From Paraphysomonas bandaiensis (Eukaryota; Chrysophyceae), in NCBI GenBank assembly GCA_965644295.1, contig CBFFRP010000057.1, forward strand, positions 1-59,825: a stretch of DNA of 59,825 nt. The letters run 5' to 3'. Positions 32,814-45,931 of this stretch are shown here, in pieces. The notes under the pieces are model-generated. The model had not been told where the DNA came from, searched no databases, and worked only from the letters and a program-made list of their open reading frames with translations. The position numbers and the translations under genes were made by a program. Each line of letters opens with the position of its first letter. Positions within the stretch are counted from its first letter, which is position 1.

Positions 32814-34855
32814 ATGTCCCATCGCCCCGAAATGCTCATCCATCACCTCCCCTCTGATGTCACCCTCAGCATCTTTGAGTATCTGTCGTACAGCGATCTC
32901 TGCGAGTGTTTGTTTCTCTGCAGATATTTCGCTCATTTAATATACAGGAACCAGTGGCTGTACAAGATCCTTCTCGACCATCATCTTCCCGGCTATGCAC
33001 CTCTAGTCAACTGTCCGACAGATGCCTGTCGCGGTAAGCTGGGCCGTTGGCTGTGTAAGGAGTTCCGGTGGCATATGGTGGGATCCACTGCACAGTGTAT
33101 GCGCAGATATCTGCATAGAGGAACACTCACACCGCAGGTACACACATGAATTTAATCATGTATGGATTAGATTGATCATGTGTGTTGTGTGTCTCATCGC
33201 TGTACCCTTTCGTGGTGTAGATGTATAGTTACGTATCACTGGTGTTCCGCTCGTTCATAAAGTATATTATATTAATTCGTAGGGTGATTTAATTGTGTTT
33301 GGGGGAGCAACTACTACTGGTTCATGTAACGATATATGGAAAGTCAGTCTGAGAAGCGAATCTGAAGTAGTGTTCCAAGAATTGCGTTCACCTAGTTCTG
33401 TATGGCCACCTCGTAATTCAGCGATGGCAATGTGTTCGGTTGCGGACTATGCATACGTTTTTGGCGGACGATTATTTTTACAGAATTCAGAACCATTTTG
33501 CAACGACTTGTGGCGGTTTCATATGACTTCGTACACATGGGAAAAACTTCGCCCCCTAAACCCTCCCCCTCCTCGTTGGGGTCACACTATGACATCCTAC
33601 GGGAAGTTTTTGTTTGTTTTTGGAGGTTCTCAGTTAGGTGCGACGTACAATGACTTGTGGTACTTGAATACTGAAGACATAAATCCGGACGATTGGAATA
33701 GCTTGCAGTGGGTGCATGTATCTGTTGGGACAGCTGTACCGGAATGTAGAGGTGGTCACTCAGCGATACTTATGGTACGTAATACTGCTGTGTACACAGT
33801 CGTATATTTAGCATTACTGTATTTCATATACACAATGCGCGGAGTTTATAATGGTGTGATGTTCACAGTTTTTGTAGAGTGGAGTGTAGTTGTAATACAT
33901 TATAGTACACTATATATATTCGTTAGGTACGGTACAGCGTATTGTGGTATTAGTACAGTGCAATGGGGTGGTTTTATGCACCGGACAGATTAAATAATTT
34001 GTTTCTCTAAATGTATAGGGTGCTTATTTGTACATATTCGGTGGAAACAATATCTCCCATACATTTTCAGACATGTGGCGGATCGACTTGAGTGAAATAT
34101 TGCGTTCAGGTAAGCGTGTAATATGTTAAGTATATATATGCTATGTAATATTTTGGTCATGCATAACACTTCATGAAACAGGGAATTCGTCTGAAGGTCG
34201 TGGTGGTGCTTTGATTTATTGGGAAAATATGAGCCAGTTCGGCACATATCCTTCACCGCGGATTGGGCACTGTGCGGTGGCTCTAAGTCGATATACGTTC
34301 CTTGTGTACGGGGGCAGAAATTATATCCATAGCACGATGTCACAGGGTATGTAGGCATCGTATACTTCCTAGCAGCAGTATATGTCGTGTTCAATCATGG
34401 TATAATTACGCATATATAGTGAAGCGTGTACGACAGCGTGATGTCTCACACGTCTCTGGGCAGGGTGTTATGTATTCGACACGAGAACGAATACGTGGTC
34501 CTCATTACTTTCGCCAACAGATTCCGGTATTGTATGTCGCACAGGACATTGCGCACTACCGACATCCGTGGGGGTAATATTTTTCGGTGGGTTGAGTGCC
34601 AACAATTCACCACTATCTGAGGTGCTGGTACTGGATTTGTTTAGCAGTCCCCGATATAGTCGTCTCAAAAGTGAACATGAAAGTTCAACTAACCGTGGGA
34701 ATGCTAGTGATACGTCGTATTCGTTTTCTGTATCACAGTTTCTGCAAGGAATCTTCCCTATCACTCGAAATGTCACTGATTATTCGCCACGCGAAAATCG
34801 TTATACTCTAGTTGAAGGTGAGAACGAAGAATATATGGAATATCATCAGCGTTAG
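32814..34855 (+). CDS. F-box / kelch-propeller protein, 5 exons, 487 aa
   Basis: Exons are 32814-33137, 33283-33774, 34019-34109, 34182-34346 and 34464-34855; 488 codons with consistent phases. Residues 10-55 form an F-box (HHLPSDVTLSIFEYLSYSDL). Six kelch blades follow, each with the GG pair: DLIVFGGATTTGSCNDIW, AYVFGGRLF, FLFVFGGSQLGATYNDLW, AYLYIFGGNNISHTFSDMW, FLVYGGRNYIHSTMSQGC joined by splicing to YVFDTRTNTWSSL, and GVIFFGGLSANNSPLSEVL. The last splice is fixed by restoring the blade and RTGHCALPTS; reading on from the earlier TATAG acceptor gives non-kelch sequence. I infer an SCF-type ubiquitin ligase substrate receptor in which the propeller binds the target and the F-box binds SKP1. 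The target is unknown. The tail after residue 440 is not conserved. Confidence 0.9.
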
Positions 34856-35289
34856 CAGGGATACCCGCGTAGTGAATCATTAGGATATTTACTCTGTTGA
34901 AGAGCTAGAATGTATATGTAACTGTTACTGGACATTGGAATGATATATTGGCGTCATGGAAACTTGTAGTGTCGCCGATACCCATTTGTTATGGATATAT
35001 AGTAGCTAGAACTAATGCTGAGTAAAACTGAAGGCAATATTGTATAGAATCGTAACTATATAAGAGTCAATAGATGAGAACGTCTGACCATAACTGAAAA
35101 TGGTGTCTGTTCAAGAATTAGAAAATGGTTTGATATGGTGATTGTTAATCTAAAAATATAAACGGTATTGCTAAACTAATACTCTGATAATTAGTTATTA
35201 AAGTTAAATAATGTCAAAATCTAACAGTCAGTGATATACATACGCATATCACACTCCACTCTATGTAAAGCACATATTAGTGTAGTGGT
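34856..35289. other. gene-free AT-rich stretch
   Basis: No feature recognised between the kelch gene and the left end of element copy 3. Confidence 0.4.
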
Positions 35290-36782
35290 GAATGTCTGAT
35301 GATTAGAAATATAGGCGTGGAAGATTCAGAACTAATGTAGCAAAACAATTTAACTAACCAGTGCTTAACTCTGATATCCTACTATTTAACGCTACGAAAG
35401 ACGCTTGTGCGTCTCCTCACAAGCACCAAGATGCAACCACTTTCGCTCTCTGTTTTTAAGAAGGTGAACAGCCCAGATGCTTGACTTAGTAAGCGGTCCA
35501 ATATCCCGGATGTCCTTGACGTGGGCCCTGTCCCGAATGGCTGTTTATTCCTCAAGGCCCAAAGGCGTCTACATAAGTGACACCTATATTAGTGTCCCTT
35601 GTACCACACACAAGCGTTTGGCTATATGAGTGGGCAGAACAGTATCTGCTGACTATATATTATATATGCGGCTCTTATTATTAGTTTCTCAGAGAAATAT
35701 CGTCTGTACTTATCCCCCAGAACACGGCACGAAAATGTGCAAGTCCGACTTTGTTGTTGGAGGGCATATTAGTGTAGTATATATTATATATACTGCAGTA
35801 TAAATATAAAGATTTTTGATTTTCTGTACGATCTGACTGCTAATTGTGTCGCTATCCCACTCTGCTCATCACATACATACATACATATACTACATAATAT
35901 ACATACATATATCGATTCCGTAATAATCACCATAAGCAGGACACCATAATTACTATGATTCGATACACATTTTTTTGTGACTATCAGTTTACACTGGCCT
36001 GTGTCTTGAATACTTCAATGGCGCAGGTTGAGCGATTCTGACCGGAGGACTATTACCGAGGCGCGCAATACAACTGTGCTTTAAATTCGCGACTTCGTAC
36101 TCTAGAAAAATAACAGTTGTCAATCTTCTCCAGTCGCTTTACGCTGCAGCCAAAAACAAATGATTCAAGACCGCAGTTGTCGTTACGTTACCACACCCAA
36201 ATAGCCACATAGACACTCCCCCCGAACACGTCAGTAACGTAGCAGCACACGACGGAAACCGCGGGTTCTTCGCTTACTGGGTGTAGTTTTACGAAGAGGA
36301 GACATAGTTCACCCCACATGTCCACCTCTTCCATAATCCCTGCACAAGTGGTAACGCTACGGTGCAGCCTCCGCCAGCTTCTTCTCTCTGCCTCGGCCCC
36401 AACTCGCGGCCCGCGCCTTTTCCAGACACGGCGGCGCCCCAATCCATCCCCTCGCTCATCATGTTTATCAGGCTAGGTATTCTCGACTCACTAATTCAGA
36501 ATCCTGTGCCTCCACAAAGTCCTACAGAACCCTATACCTCAAGGGACACCCCCCTGACTAACCCCATCTGCACTTCCAGGACTCAAGTTCATAGAGATCT
36601 TCTCTCTCACATACAAGAGCGGCGATGCACAAGCAGCTTTCGTAACGTTATATATAGTAGGATATGAGAATTTGTACTTCTAGTTAGTTACAAGTAGAAG
36701 TCTATCTAGCTTGACTAGTTTTCATCTAGCTAATTATCTCTGGTGCTGATTCTCGAAGTCTATTGCTAAGAATAAGACTTTC
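35290..36782 (+). mobile_element. dispersed element copy 3 (about 1.49 kb, A-to-B orientation)
   Basis: The left end is GAATGTCTGATGATTAGAAA, followed by the type A arm (TAGCAAAACAATTTAACTAA, GATATCCTACTATTTAACGC, GTGTCCCTTGTACCACACAC, GTGCAAGTCCGACTTTGTTG) to about 35770. The right 170 bp, in reverse, match the type B arm of copy 2 (CTATTGCTAAGAATAAGACT, TTGACTAGTTTTCATCTAGC). The interior differs from copies 1, 2 and 4. It includes a GC-rich island at 36180-36620 with long open frames on both strands, such as MEEVDMWGELCLLFVKLHPV on the minus strand. No transposase is seen. I infer a non-autonomous element with a foreign insert. Confidence 0.65.
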
Positions 36783-37603
36783 ATATACGGTCTGCGTCTT
36801 TGCATCTTCTTATGAGCCTTTTAGTATTGAGATTTGCTGTTTGTGATCAATAAAGCAATTTAAATTATGACTGTTACTTGAAGAATACAGCAGTGGTTAC
36901 CCGTATTATGAGATCACTCACTTCCGCAAACCCTCTTCACATATACCTATTAATTTAAGCTTATAGTTAGTGCAATATTGACTGATTGATATTATAGGAG
37001 ATATAGTAAAGTTATAATGTCGTCGTAGCACTGTGAGTTAGGAACCACGTCATTCACCAACATCAACATTCTATTCTACAAATCGTATCTTTAACAGCTA
37101 CTATATTTTCAGTTACTTTGTATACTTGTAATAGCTACTCCTATAGTGTAGTCATATATATTCTGTATTTCATTGCTACATAGAATACAGGATAACTACT
37201 AGCGATTGGCTTTATCAAACTTCAAGTACGCACGTAGGAGTTAGTTGTAGTTTAATAACACCATATACGATAAACAACAATACTCTAGAATAGAATACCC
37301 GGTATTCGTGATGCAGAAACCACTTTTATGGAATTATAGTTAAACCGAATGCATTGTTAAGCTAGGCTACTCCGAGCTCAAAAGAGCATACATACTACTG
37401 GAGTCATACTACCAATATTGCACTTGGTGAAGCGAATATATACCCTTGCCCGCGTCACTTTATTAAAGGGTAAGTTAACAGATACCAATTCATTACAATT
37501 ATATTAATAAAAAACACATGGATATTGTATTATATGCAACATAATACGAGATAAAACTAATAAACTACACATATAATCACAACCAGTATGCACAAACTTT
37601 CGA
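36783..37603. other. gene-free AT-rich stretch
   Basis: Nothing recognisable. It lies between the right end of element copy 3 and the stop codon of the MLO-like gene. Confidence 0.4.
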
Positions 37604-40600
37604 TTACGGAGAATTGAAAGGTGTAACCCTGTCTGCTGCAGTATCCAAACAACCAGTCTTCATTGATGTACAAGCACTGGTGGGAATAACCGTAGACTTC
37701 GATTCTGTACGGGAGGGTTCTGGAAAGAAGGACTGATTGTCGCTCAATAATAGTTGTGTAGGACTCGCAGGAGCCGTATTTACTCTTTGGCTTCGCTTCT
37801 CCAAATGATTGTCTAATATATGTCTCCGACGCTATGGAGGTTATCGTCACTACAATCTCGCACACATGAGATAACTATACCTGTACATCTTCTTTGATAG
37901 CGTCGTCCGGAAAAATCAGCTTGTTCAGTTCATCAATTGTCAGAGATCCGCTTTTGTTGACATCGACTTGTGCAAAAAGTTTAATATATTTCTCATCACT
38001 GAGGCGAAAAAACATCAACGACATTATTTTCATCGCACATAACACACCTATAGTGAAGCCTTAAAGCAGCTAGCATGTCCCTAAATTCAAACTTGTTGAT
38101 TGTGCCACTTCCATCTGTATCAATTTCATCGAACAGACGACGAATTATCTGCAGACATACACCCATTACACAACAGGTTGTGAGAGAAACAGCTTCATAC
38201 ATCTTTTTGGTTCATACGTTCACCCTTCACCCTGGAGAGAATTTTGGCTCTTAGTTCACTGCACAGTCTGTCATTTTCTTCTTTTGCTTCCGCAATGGTG
38301 CCTGCTCACAACACACTATTAGAACATGGATATGATTACATTGTACAATTCAATAGTCTCATTTCATTATACCGCAAATTCGATTTGATGGTATCATAGT
38401 GTTGTGCCACATACCGATGACATCAATATCCAATTGTGCAATAGCTGATATCAATGATGCCACTTTTACAATCGCTCCAATGCTGGGTAATACTAGGAAT
38501 AAAGGGACAAGCCTATCCATGTATTAGGGACACTTCGTCAAAAAAGTATTAAGTTTGACACTCACATAAATATCTGCCACAGGTATGAGTAATCTATAGA
38601 AGCTTGGTTAACAGCACTGATAAAGTTCGTAATCCAGAGGGACAGATAAAGTGAATTCAGCATAATTGCGATCTCGACCGCTCTGTATAGGAAGATATAT
38701 ATTAGAATGATTGGTTCACGAACATGACATTGACCCTGCCTGAAAAAAAGGTCTGGATTATCAAATAAAAACACGGAACTAAAGTCTTCGCTTAATTTAA
38801 CATCTTTCTCCAATCCAGGACTATCCTTTGCATTCTTCAACAGGGACAATGCATTGCCGTCCATATAGCCTCTTTTAAAGAAGGAAGTGGTTACACATGC
38901 CTTCATCGACCCACCCAGAGAGAGTTTCCGCTTCTTGTGCTTAATAGATGGCTGTGCATTGATGTTTCCCACACGTTGAAGAGTGCCCTTGCCATCATTA
39001 TCATCGGTGCTGTCAAATGACCGGAATATAATACCATCCTTTTGTGTGGGGCTGGAGTGAAGGTAAGACCCTGCATCTACAGTGCAAACAGTTAGAGCAT
39101 ATTCGACAAACAATAAGAATACTTATAGCAGCGACATTCAAATGCAAATAGCATGACTGTAACAACAATTTGCAATCTGGAATTAATAATGATACAGTGC
39201 ATATACTAACTTCTGCCTGTCTGAGTCACCACTGCTGTAACCCGCCTCATTGCTGACTCGATGTTTCTTAAAGGTCTCTTCCAAGACTATATCGGAAAAC
39301 AAGCTGATGAGTACGGCTGCTGATGTCAAACAAGGGTCTAAGTGACACATACATTTTTCTCAGCTGCCATTTTGATGATAGCGGCCCTGTCAACTGGATG
39401 CACTACAGTACTCCGGCGTCTCATTTGCTCTGGTAATACCGTATACCCGAAAAAAGAGTTAGCGATAATTTGTAAATTAACTGGCATATTATACACAAGT
39501 CATCGCTGCCCATTTTGAAAGGACCAATAATATTAAAACGCGTATAGCGGGATAGTTGATCACGTGATACCTATATTCTTCTTCGTATTCAACTGGGATC
39601 GTCGGCGCTGCTTTTTCATAGGCACTTTCGCTTCTGTCATCCGCTCCGTATCGGCCTGCACAAGGACACCTCGAATTAGATATATATAGAAACAACGAAA
39701 ATATATACTTCCAAACATAATGATAACTATAACTCGATAACATAAAGTCATACAACCTTGATATGGTTGGTTTCTACAAATGTCAAAAAGTCTTCATAAT
39801 CAGCAGTACTTGTTACCCCGGCGCGGCCCATCAGTCTACATCGCACAAATTATATAAATACAGTCTTCGTCACAGCAAATGTGGCGATCATACAATATAT
39901 ATCTGCATAACACTTACTCTGTCTCGTAGTATTTTCCTAGCAGATGCAGCAAAAACACATACAGGCACATGACACTGCCACAAATGAAGAACAACTCCAC
40001 ATGTCGTTCAATACATCGATTGGACGCCGCAGGTACATAATTTGGGTCTTCGTCTAGCTCGTCCTCTCGCTCCTTTGCGCTATGCTTAAACTTGAATCCC
40101 TCACAATTCCACATTTCATTCCCGAACACTCGCATTCGGGCATAGTTTAAAAGACAAAGTATGACCATTATTGCCCAAGTTCCATTTTCGATATTTATCA
40201 AATTCAATGAGTAGCTTGCCAGACATCCACTCAGATATGCCCCGTAGTCGAAGTCACCAGGTAACCAATACGTATCACGAAACAATGCATATATAATCTT
40301 AAATTCAACCTTCCGTCGAGCTGAAGAAAAGGGCAAGTAGCGCATATGAAATAAAAACCTCGACCACATATTCCTTTGTGAATCATCGTATATATCAAGA
40401 GTATCAGCAAGAGAGGTTGCATGCATTTGAGCATACTGATTAGACGATATCATTGATAAGGTCATAATGTATAAGGAATGGGCTACAAAAAATATAGCAA
40501 CAAAGAACAACACATAGCCCACAAAATCGATAGCAGTGAACCAAGCATCTGTTTCTTCTGGATGTTTAAAAGCTTGGTACATTGCCACTGTGAAAGATAC

Positions 40601-40789
40601 AAACCCCATAATCATGAGCTCTTTATAGATCTTCTGGAGCATTTTATTGTATATCTCCGACCCCTGAAGAAGATTCTCGACACCTCGTGTCAGGTTCTCG
40701 ATAGCGATTAAGAAGACGATAGTGCAGATGAAGGCGATTGTAGCCACATCCCCGTCCACTGCACTTAATATTCCAAAATTAAACGCCAT
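37604..40789 (-). CDS. MLO-like seven-helix membrane protein with C-terminal EF-hands, 11 exons, 771 aa
   Basis: Exons are 40789-39918, 39835-39757, 39655-39571, 39429-39353, 39286-39211, 39076-38566, 38482-38415, 38301-38201, 38148-38048, 37998-37881 and 37831-37604. Phases match throughout, giving 772 codons. MLO features are the first helix, KIYKELMIMGFVSFTVAMYQ, NMWSRFLFHMRYLP, ALFRDTYWLPGDFDYGAYLS, a long intracellular loop, and then DNPDLFF...REPIILIYIFLYRAVEIAI, corresponding to the FWF/P and last helices of MLO. The tail carries two canonical EF-hand loops, D633-E644 (DTDGSGTINKFE) and D669-E680 (DVNKSGSLTIDE). MLO proteins are plasma-membrane proteins, shown in plants to act as calcium channels with a calmodulin-binding tail. 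Here the tail appears to hold its own calcium sensors. The start at 40789 is chosen because upstream residues are low-complexity. Confidence 0.85.
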
Positions 40790-42865
40790 ATTATGATATT
40801 TCTTCTGTGACTGTTCACTAGAAGACACACACGCACACAGACACACAGATAGACAGATAGACTATAGTAGATATAGATATATATAGAGAGAGAGACTCAG
40901 AGGGACTGATAAGAGGACACACAGACACAGGCCAGTGTACACTGGTCACGAGAAGACATATCTCGAATCATAGCAGCTGCGGTGTCCTGTGGTGAGTCTT
41001 ATGGGCCAGACAGAGCAGATATCTGTGTATGTGTCTGGATGTGTGTGTATGTGTATGTAAGATCACACTCATAACGACACAAATTAGGTCACCGAAACTC
41101 TAATAACCACTGTATACCACTGTATACCACTGTATACCACTGTATAATGCTGTATACCGTTGTTCTCTGTGCGTCAGATACAAGTACAGTACGTACAGCA
41201 GTATCTATATACGGCGGTATACGTAGGTATATGTATGCATTGTGTGTGTGTGTGTGTGTGGTGGATCCGGATACTGTGCTGCACTGTGCTGGCTGCATCC
41301 AGTTGAAGGCCCTCCATTACAAGCATTGTTTGATTTCATGGAATGAAGCTGCAGTTTGAGTGATGGAGAGGTGTATTGGGGACTACTGGGGTCTCCTTCT
41401 ACGAAAACAACGAAGACCGTCCACGCTAGCAGAAGATTGTGATAGTGAGATGGGCAGAGCTCTTCATATGGGATCAAAGGTGATGATTACTGAGCAGTTG
41501 CACGAGACATAAGAGTGTCTGCGTGATATACTTTTGACTGGTTCAGATCATCCCTTCAACGAACTTCAACACATGTTTCGATTAATGAGCCGTCAAAATA
41601 GAGAAAAAGACTTCCGTTATTCGTGTCAAATCCGATACTGTCAAGTTGACTGGAAGTATAGTGAGAAATGCACTATCGTACTTAGATTATATCGGAACGT
41701 ATGTTACAAAATCATGCGAAAGAACAAAATGCAGCTGCTAAACATACTCTAAGACAGACTGTACTTCCCAACGAACAAAACGAATATGAACTTTCGTGGT
41801 CGTTCATACAATATATCCTTGTTTGTAAATGCTAGTTAATAATAATATTTAATAGCATAAATATTAGTCTTGAACGAGCGTATTAAAGATATTTACATTT
41901 CTTCGAAGAAAATGAAATTATGTTACACTGGTAGGATTTACAACAAGTTTTATATTATTTGAATGAAGTGCTAGGTCATATGCAACAGTACCAGACGTTA
42001 AACATCGTATATACAACGACAATATTCTGATGGACAATTAGAGTTTCAGTGGTAGAGCAAATGAAATTGTTATTTCTGCTTTAGGCCGCAAAACTATTCG
42101 ATGGCAACCAAAAATCAATATCGAATATCAACATGAGAATCCCTTAGTTGTCTAGACAGGCAGGATAAATAGCATTTTCTATAGCTTCAATATATATGTT
42201 CAACAAAGTATAAACGTAACATCACGTAGTCACTGCTCTATGGTCGGCCTTCTACATTGTAGCCGGAAAATGTACTTCGCAGTCTCAAGTCTCAAGACAG
42301 CTTAGCAATCGGAGTCCATGCTGATGAACTAATTGCAGCGTTCAAGTACACAGTGCCAAGTCGTAGTGTATAGCATTTGGCTAGATGACAATTCTCTCAA
42401 CTGTATCGTTTGGGGTAAAGAATGACTTAAAAACAAATTCAAAGTATAATACTGCTGTCAAAGGTTTCGAAATAGGTCAGCGGAAGGTCATGTTCGCCCC
42501 AACAAGATATAGTTCAGTAGCCCTAACCAAACCCTCGTTATAGACTATACATTATTACAGATAAGTAAAAAATATATATATTATACACTACAGTCAAATA
42601 TTTCGAATCTACTATACTTAGTGTATAGAACTAACTTCATCGCGTATATGCAAATCACACTTGGTCGTCGACATTTGATTTCATTTTCAGTACCACAAAA
42701 CAGCTGGCACGAAAAAAGTTATCGGTGTACATGTCTTTGTTTGAATACATACCAACAGAATACATAATCATATAGACTAAAAAGCACAGTGAATATCACC
42801 CGATCGGTTTCCGTGCAACTGTCAGTGACCAGTAACTATCCTGTTATCAGTATGGATTTCACTGA
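40790..42865. other. gene-free region; MLO promoter plus AT-rich filler
   Basis: Just upstream of the MLO gene are (AGAC) and (AG) runs and, at about 41107-41150, four CACTGTATAC decamers followed by TGCTGTATAC. A (GT)n run lies at 41240-41260. The rest (41300-42865) has only short open frames of no recognisable family. Confidence 0.45.
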
Positions 42866-43833
42866 CTACATAATTCTCCGTCTATAACCCTCTATAAACG
42901 CAACTACTGTACCATGATTAAGGTGCCTAGCAATATGTATTGCTTTTCTTCTTTTAAAGTCTTTGAGGTCCTTGTCAACCCCTTCGTTTAACAGGAAGTC
43001 ACACACTTCCACAGATCCACCCAGTGCAGCGTAGTGTAAAGCGCTCCATCCATGTTTGTCCACAAAATCAATGTTTGAACCAGCCATGACAAGCACTCTG
43101 CAGTGTGTTACGTCACCCAATGAGGCGGCAATCATAAGAGCTGTAGTGCCTTTGAAATCGGTCAGATTAGGGTCCGCTCCATACCGGAGCAGATTAGTGG
43201 TAATAGGAAGGCTGCCATTGCTAACTGAATACATCAATGCTGCCATGCCTGTGTTTTCATCGACGATATTAGGGTTAGCTTTATAAACCAACAAGGCTTC
43301 AACCATCTCTGTCTGGCGAGTACGTACAGCTGCAGCAAGGGCAGTGTGTCCTGATGCCTGTAATCTCGTCACAAATGTCACAACAACACAAATTTACGCA
43401 CATTTAACTCATCAATGAAGTTGCTTGGTAGCAAATCCTTTTCTACCTTTTCCGTTGCCGCCATCAATGCATCTTCCAGCTGGGACATCGACCCATTCTC
43501 CACAGCTTGATGAACTGTGACGGACAAACATCCAAAAAATTGAAGGCACCGAACGCATTGATTCGGTTTCGGAGGAACTGTTTTCCCCACCACAAAATCG
43601 TCTACATTAAAATCGTCCATATCAGGAAACGCTGCATCCATGACTTCACTCACGATTCTCTCCTTTAAAGCTTGCCGCTGAGCTGAAAATTTATGAACGG
43701 CACCCATTACAACGTCTGCAGCTATCTTAGGTTTAGGTTTGTCGTCAGTGTCAGAATCTGAGTCTTGCTCATTCTCTGCAGTATCGTCTTCTCGAGTATA
43801 TAATTCTGGAACAATTCTATTGTCGGAAAACAT
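42866..43833 (-). CDS. ankyrin-repeat protein, 2 exons, 308 aa
   Basis: Exons are 43833-43399 and 43357-42866; the 41-bp intron (GTGCGT...TACAG) is phase 0. The N-terminal 80 residues are acidic (TREDDTAENEQDSDSDTDD). A segment with CVRCLQFFGCLSVTVHQAVE begins the helical part. Exon 2 encodes about five ankyrin repeats (SGHTALAAAVRTRQTEMVEA, GMAALMYSVSNGSLPITTNL, GTTALMIAASLGDVTHCRVL, GWSALHYAALGGSVEVCDFL, RKAIHIARHLNHG). It ends in a short basic tail. Ankyrin repeats are protein-binding scaffolds; no enzymatic domain is present, so the partner and role are unknown. Confidence 0.85.
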
Positions 43834-44345
43834 AAAACAGTATGTTAACTTGCGCTAACTATCCGCCAGTGGTCGCATAAAGCGATTGCTCCGTCTTGAA
43901 CAACAACAGCTATAATAATATCTCAACTTGGACACAATGTTGACCTCAACTTTGTGAATACAACACTGACAATCGAATACACACAAATGCTGAGCGTTTA
44001 AAGGGGAGCTACATTCAATTTGACGGCAAAGTGAGCGATGTGTATATATGTATGTTGTATATACAGCAGACTGATAGGGAGATGTCGCGTATACTTGTAC
44101 TGTATATGGCAATACTACAGCAGTTATATAGGACTTTTTTATCAAATCAAATATAAGAATACGGATTTGATAGGCTGTAGATTTCATTTTTGTAGTTCTA
44201 GATATCTGGATATTGTCATTTCTGGACTTCGAATTATGGGGTTTTTAGCATATGTATATACCCAGCAGATATCTACAGTATGTACATAGTCGTCATCTAT
44301 CTGGATCAGTTGGCAGTGGAACCACCTGGCATGGGGTCATATGTC

Positions 44346-44657
44346 GTCTGTGTCGTGGGTTTCATTCCGTGTTGTCTCACCATACTGTACACAGACCATT
44401 TACTCGGCCTTAGACACACGACTAGAGGATCTGCTGGACGATCTTCGCTATCAAGACACACAGAGATGTACGCTACAGACTACCAGCGAGAATATCTGAT
44501 CCATCTACTCTGCTCTTAGCTCTTTCAGTCAAGTTCTTTACGATTGCGTTTCTCTTTGCAGAGGAGTTGAGAGTATTGAATGCTTTGGCAACACGGACTT
44601 CAAATTCTTTTTTACGTCAAGTTTCGAATTCATGCATCTTTTGCTTTACTGTTTTGT
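44346..44657 (+). CDS. possible two-exon small membrane protein (partial model)
   Basis: A candidate first exon from about 44346 encodes MSSVSWVSFRVVSPYCTQT, then DTRLEDLLDDLRYQDTQR. It could splice at GTACGC (about 44469) to an exon after TTTCAG (about 44528) that reads FKFFTIAFLFAEELRVLNAL and TRTSNSFLRQ. The phases are compatible and the joined peptide looks natural, with a hydrophobic segment. Downstream exons, the stop codon and the family are not resolved. It could be spurious. Confidence 0.25.
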
Positions 44658-45931
44658 GTATTCTACCTTGGTTTGAGTTTGTTAATGGTATCGTTGTTAA
44701 TGGAGACGAGGGTTCGTTATATTTCTCAAACTATTTTCATTCCCATGCAGACGATTCTCAGCCTATATAGTGGCTTGCTTAGTATATCACTTTTCTTTTA
44801 TGTATACCACTGAAGGGCGATTCTCGAGATTATATTTTACTTTCAAACTATTTATTTCATAACTTAAGGCCCTGAGGGCGTCGGAGTGAAGCGATAGTGA
44901 AATGGAAGAAGAAAGAAAGAAGGATTTTTAATTCTTTTGTTCGTCGTCTTGTGTAAGCATACGTACTGCCCTGCAGTGTGTTGTACGACTGGTCTAACGA
45001 ATGTGGTAATGTGGTTTGCAAACTTATTATGGCACGTCATATGGAATACGATTAGTACCGTACAGGAGAACTTTATGATTGGTTAACTTAGACATTGGAA
45101 ATGCACACAGTTCATTATCTTGCACTAATCATTAGATATCGTAATTAATGTAAGAGTAACATCACAGGCGTCAATTTTATCCACAGCATTGACAATGACG
45201 GAGGGATTGGATAAATACATACAGATAAAATACTATATGATATGCGAACAGCTAAAGGTAAACAACTTTCTCCAGCAAAACACTACCACATATTCCACTC
45301 TGTACATTAAGATGTGCACGTTGGTTACACTACCAAGCAAGAATTAACAGTTTCTAACGTTTCATAAATGTACTTCTTAACAAATCTATGTAGATTTTCA
45401 ATAAACAAGTGTTTATAATGTATCCAGCTCAATAAAAGCACTGACAAGAGCGAGTCTATCTTGAAAATTTTTTGAGAGTCTATCTTGTAATGTTTCTGTG
45501 TTTTTTGTTTGTCAGCTGAAACAGACTGTAAACAACACCTAGTCAGTTACATTTATTACAATATTATCGCTATCACATACACAAAACTACTTAACATTTT
45601 CACATTCGCTTCAGCTACTGTACATGCCTTAACTGCCATTGGACTTGTGAAGGTTTTCGTGAATGTAGGGCTAGAGTTAGACTTGACTAATTCTCATACA
45701 TGCTACAAAAGATAATTAGAATAATTATTATTTCAAAAACTTTACAATGATATATTCATGTAACATCTGTATTAACGTTTGACTGATTTGGTATTTGGAG
45801 AGGTAAAATTAAATAACTCAACGTTAAACTCACAAAATAATCAATTTTTAAAATTATACATTGATTTTCGCTGCAATTATATTATTGGGAAATATTATTA
45901 GATAGTAGATAGTACCTATCGTACATTAGAT

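Noticed and set aside
34302-34620. Alternative exon frames in the kelch gene after a TATAG acceptor
   Set aside because: They give non-kelch peptides. The GGGCAG acceptor at 34463 restores a complete kelch blade (YVFDTRTNTW) in phase.
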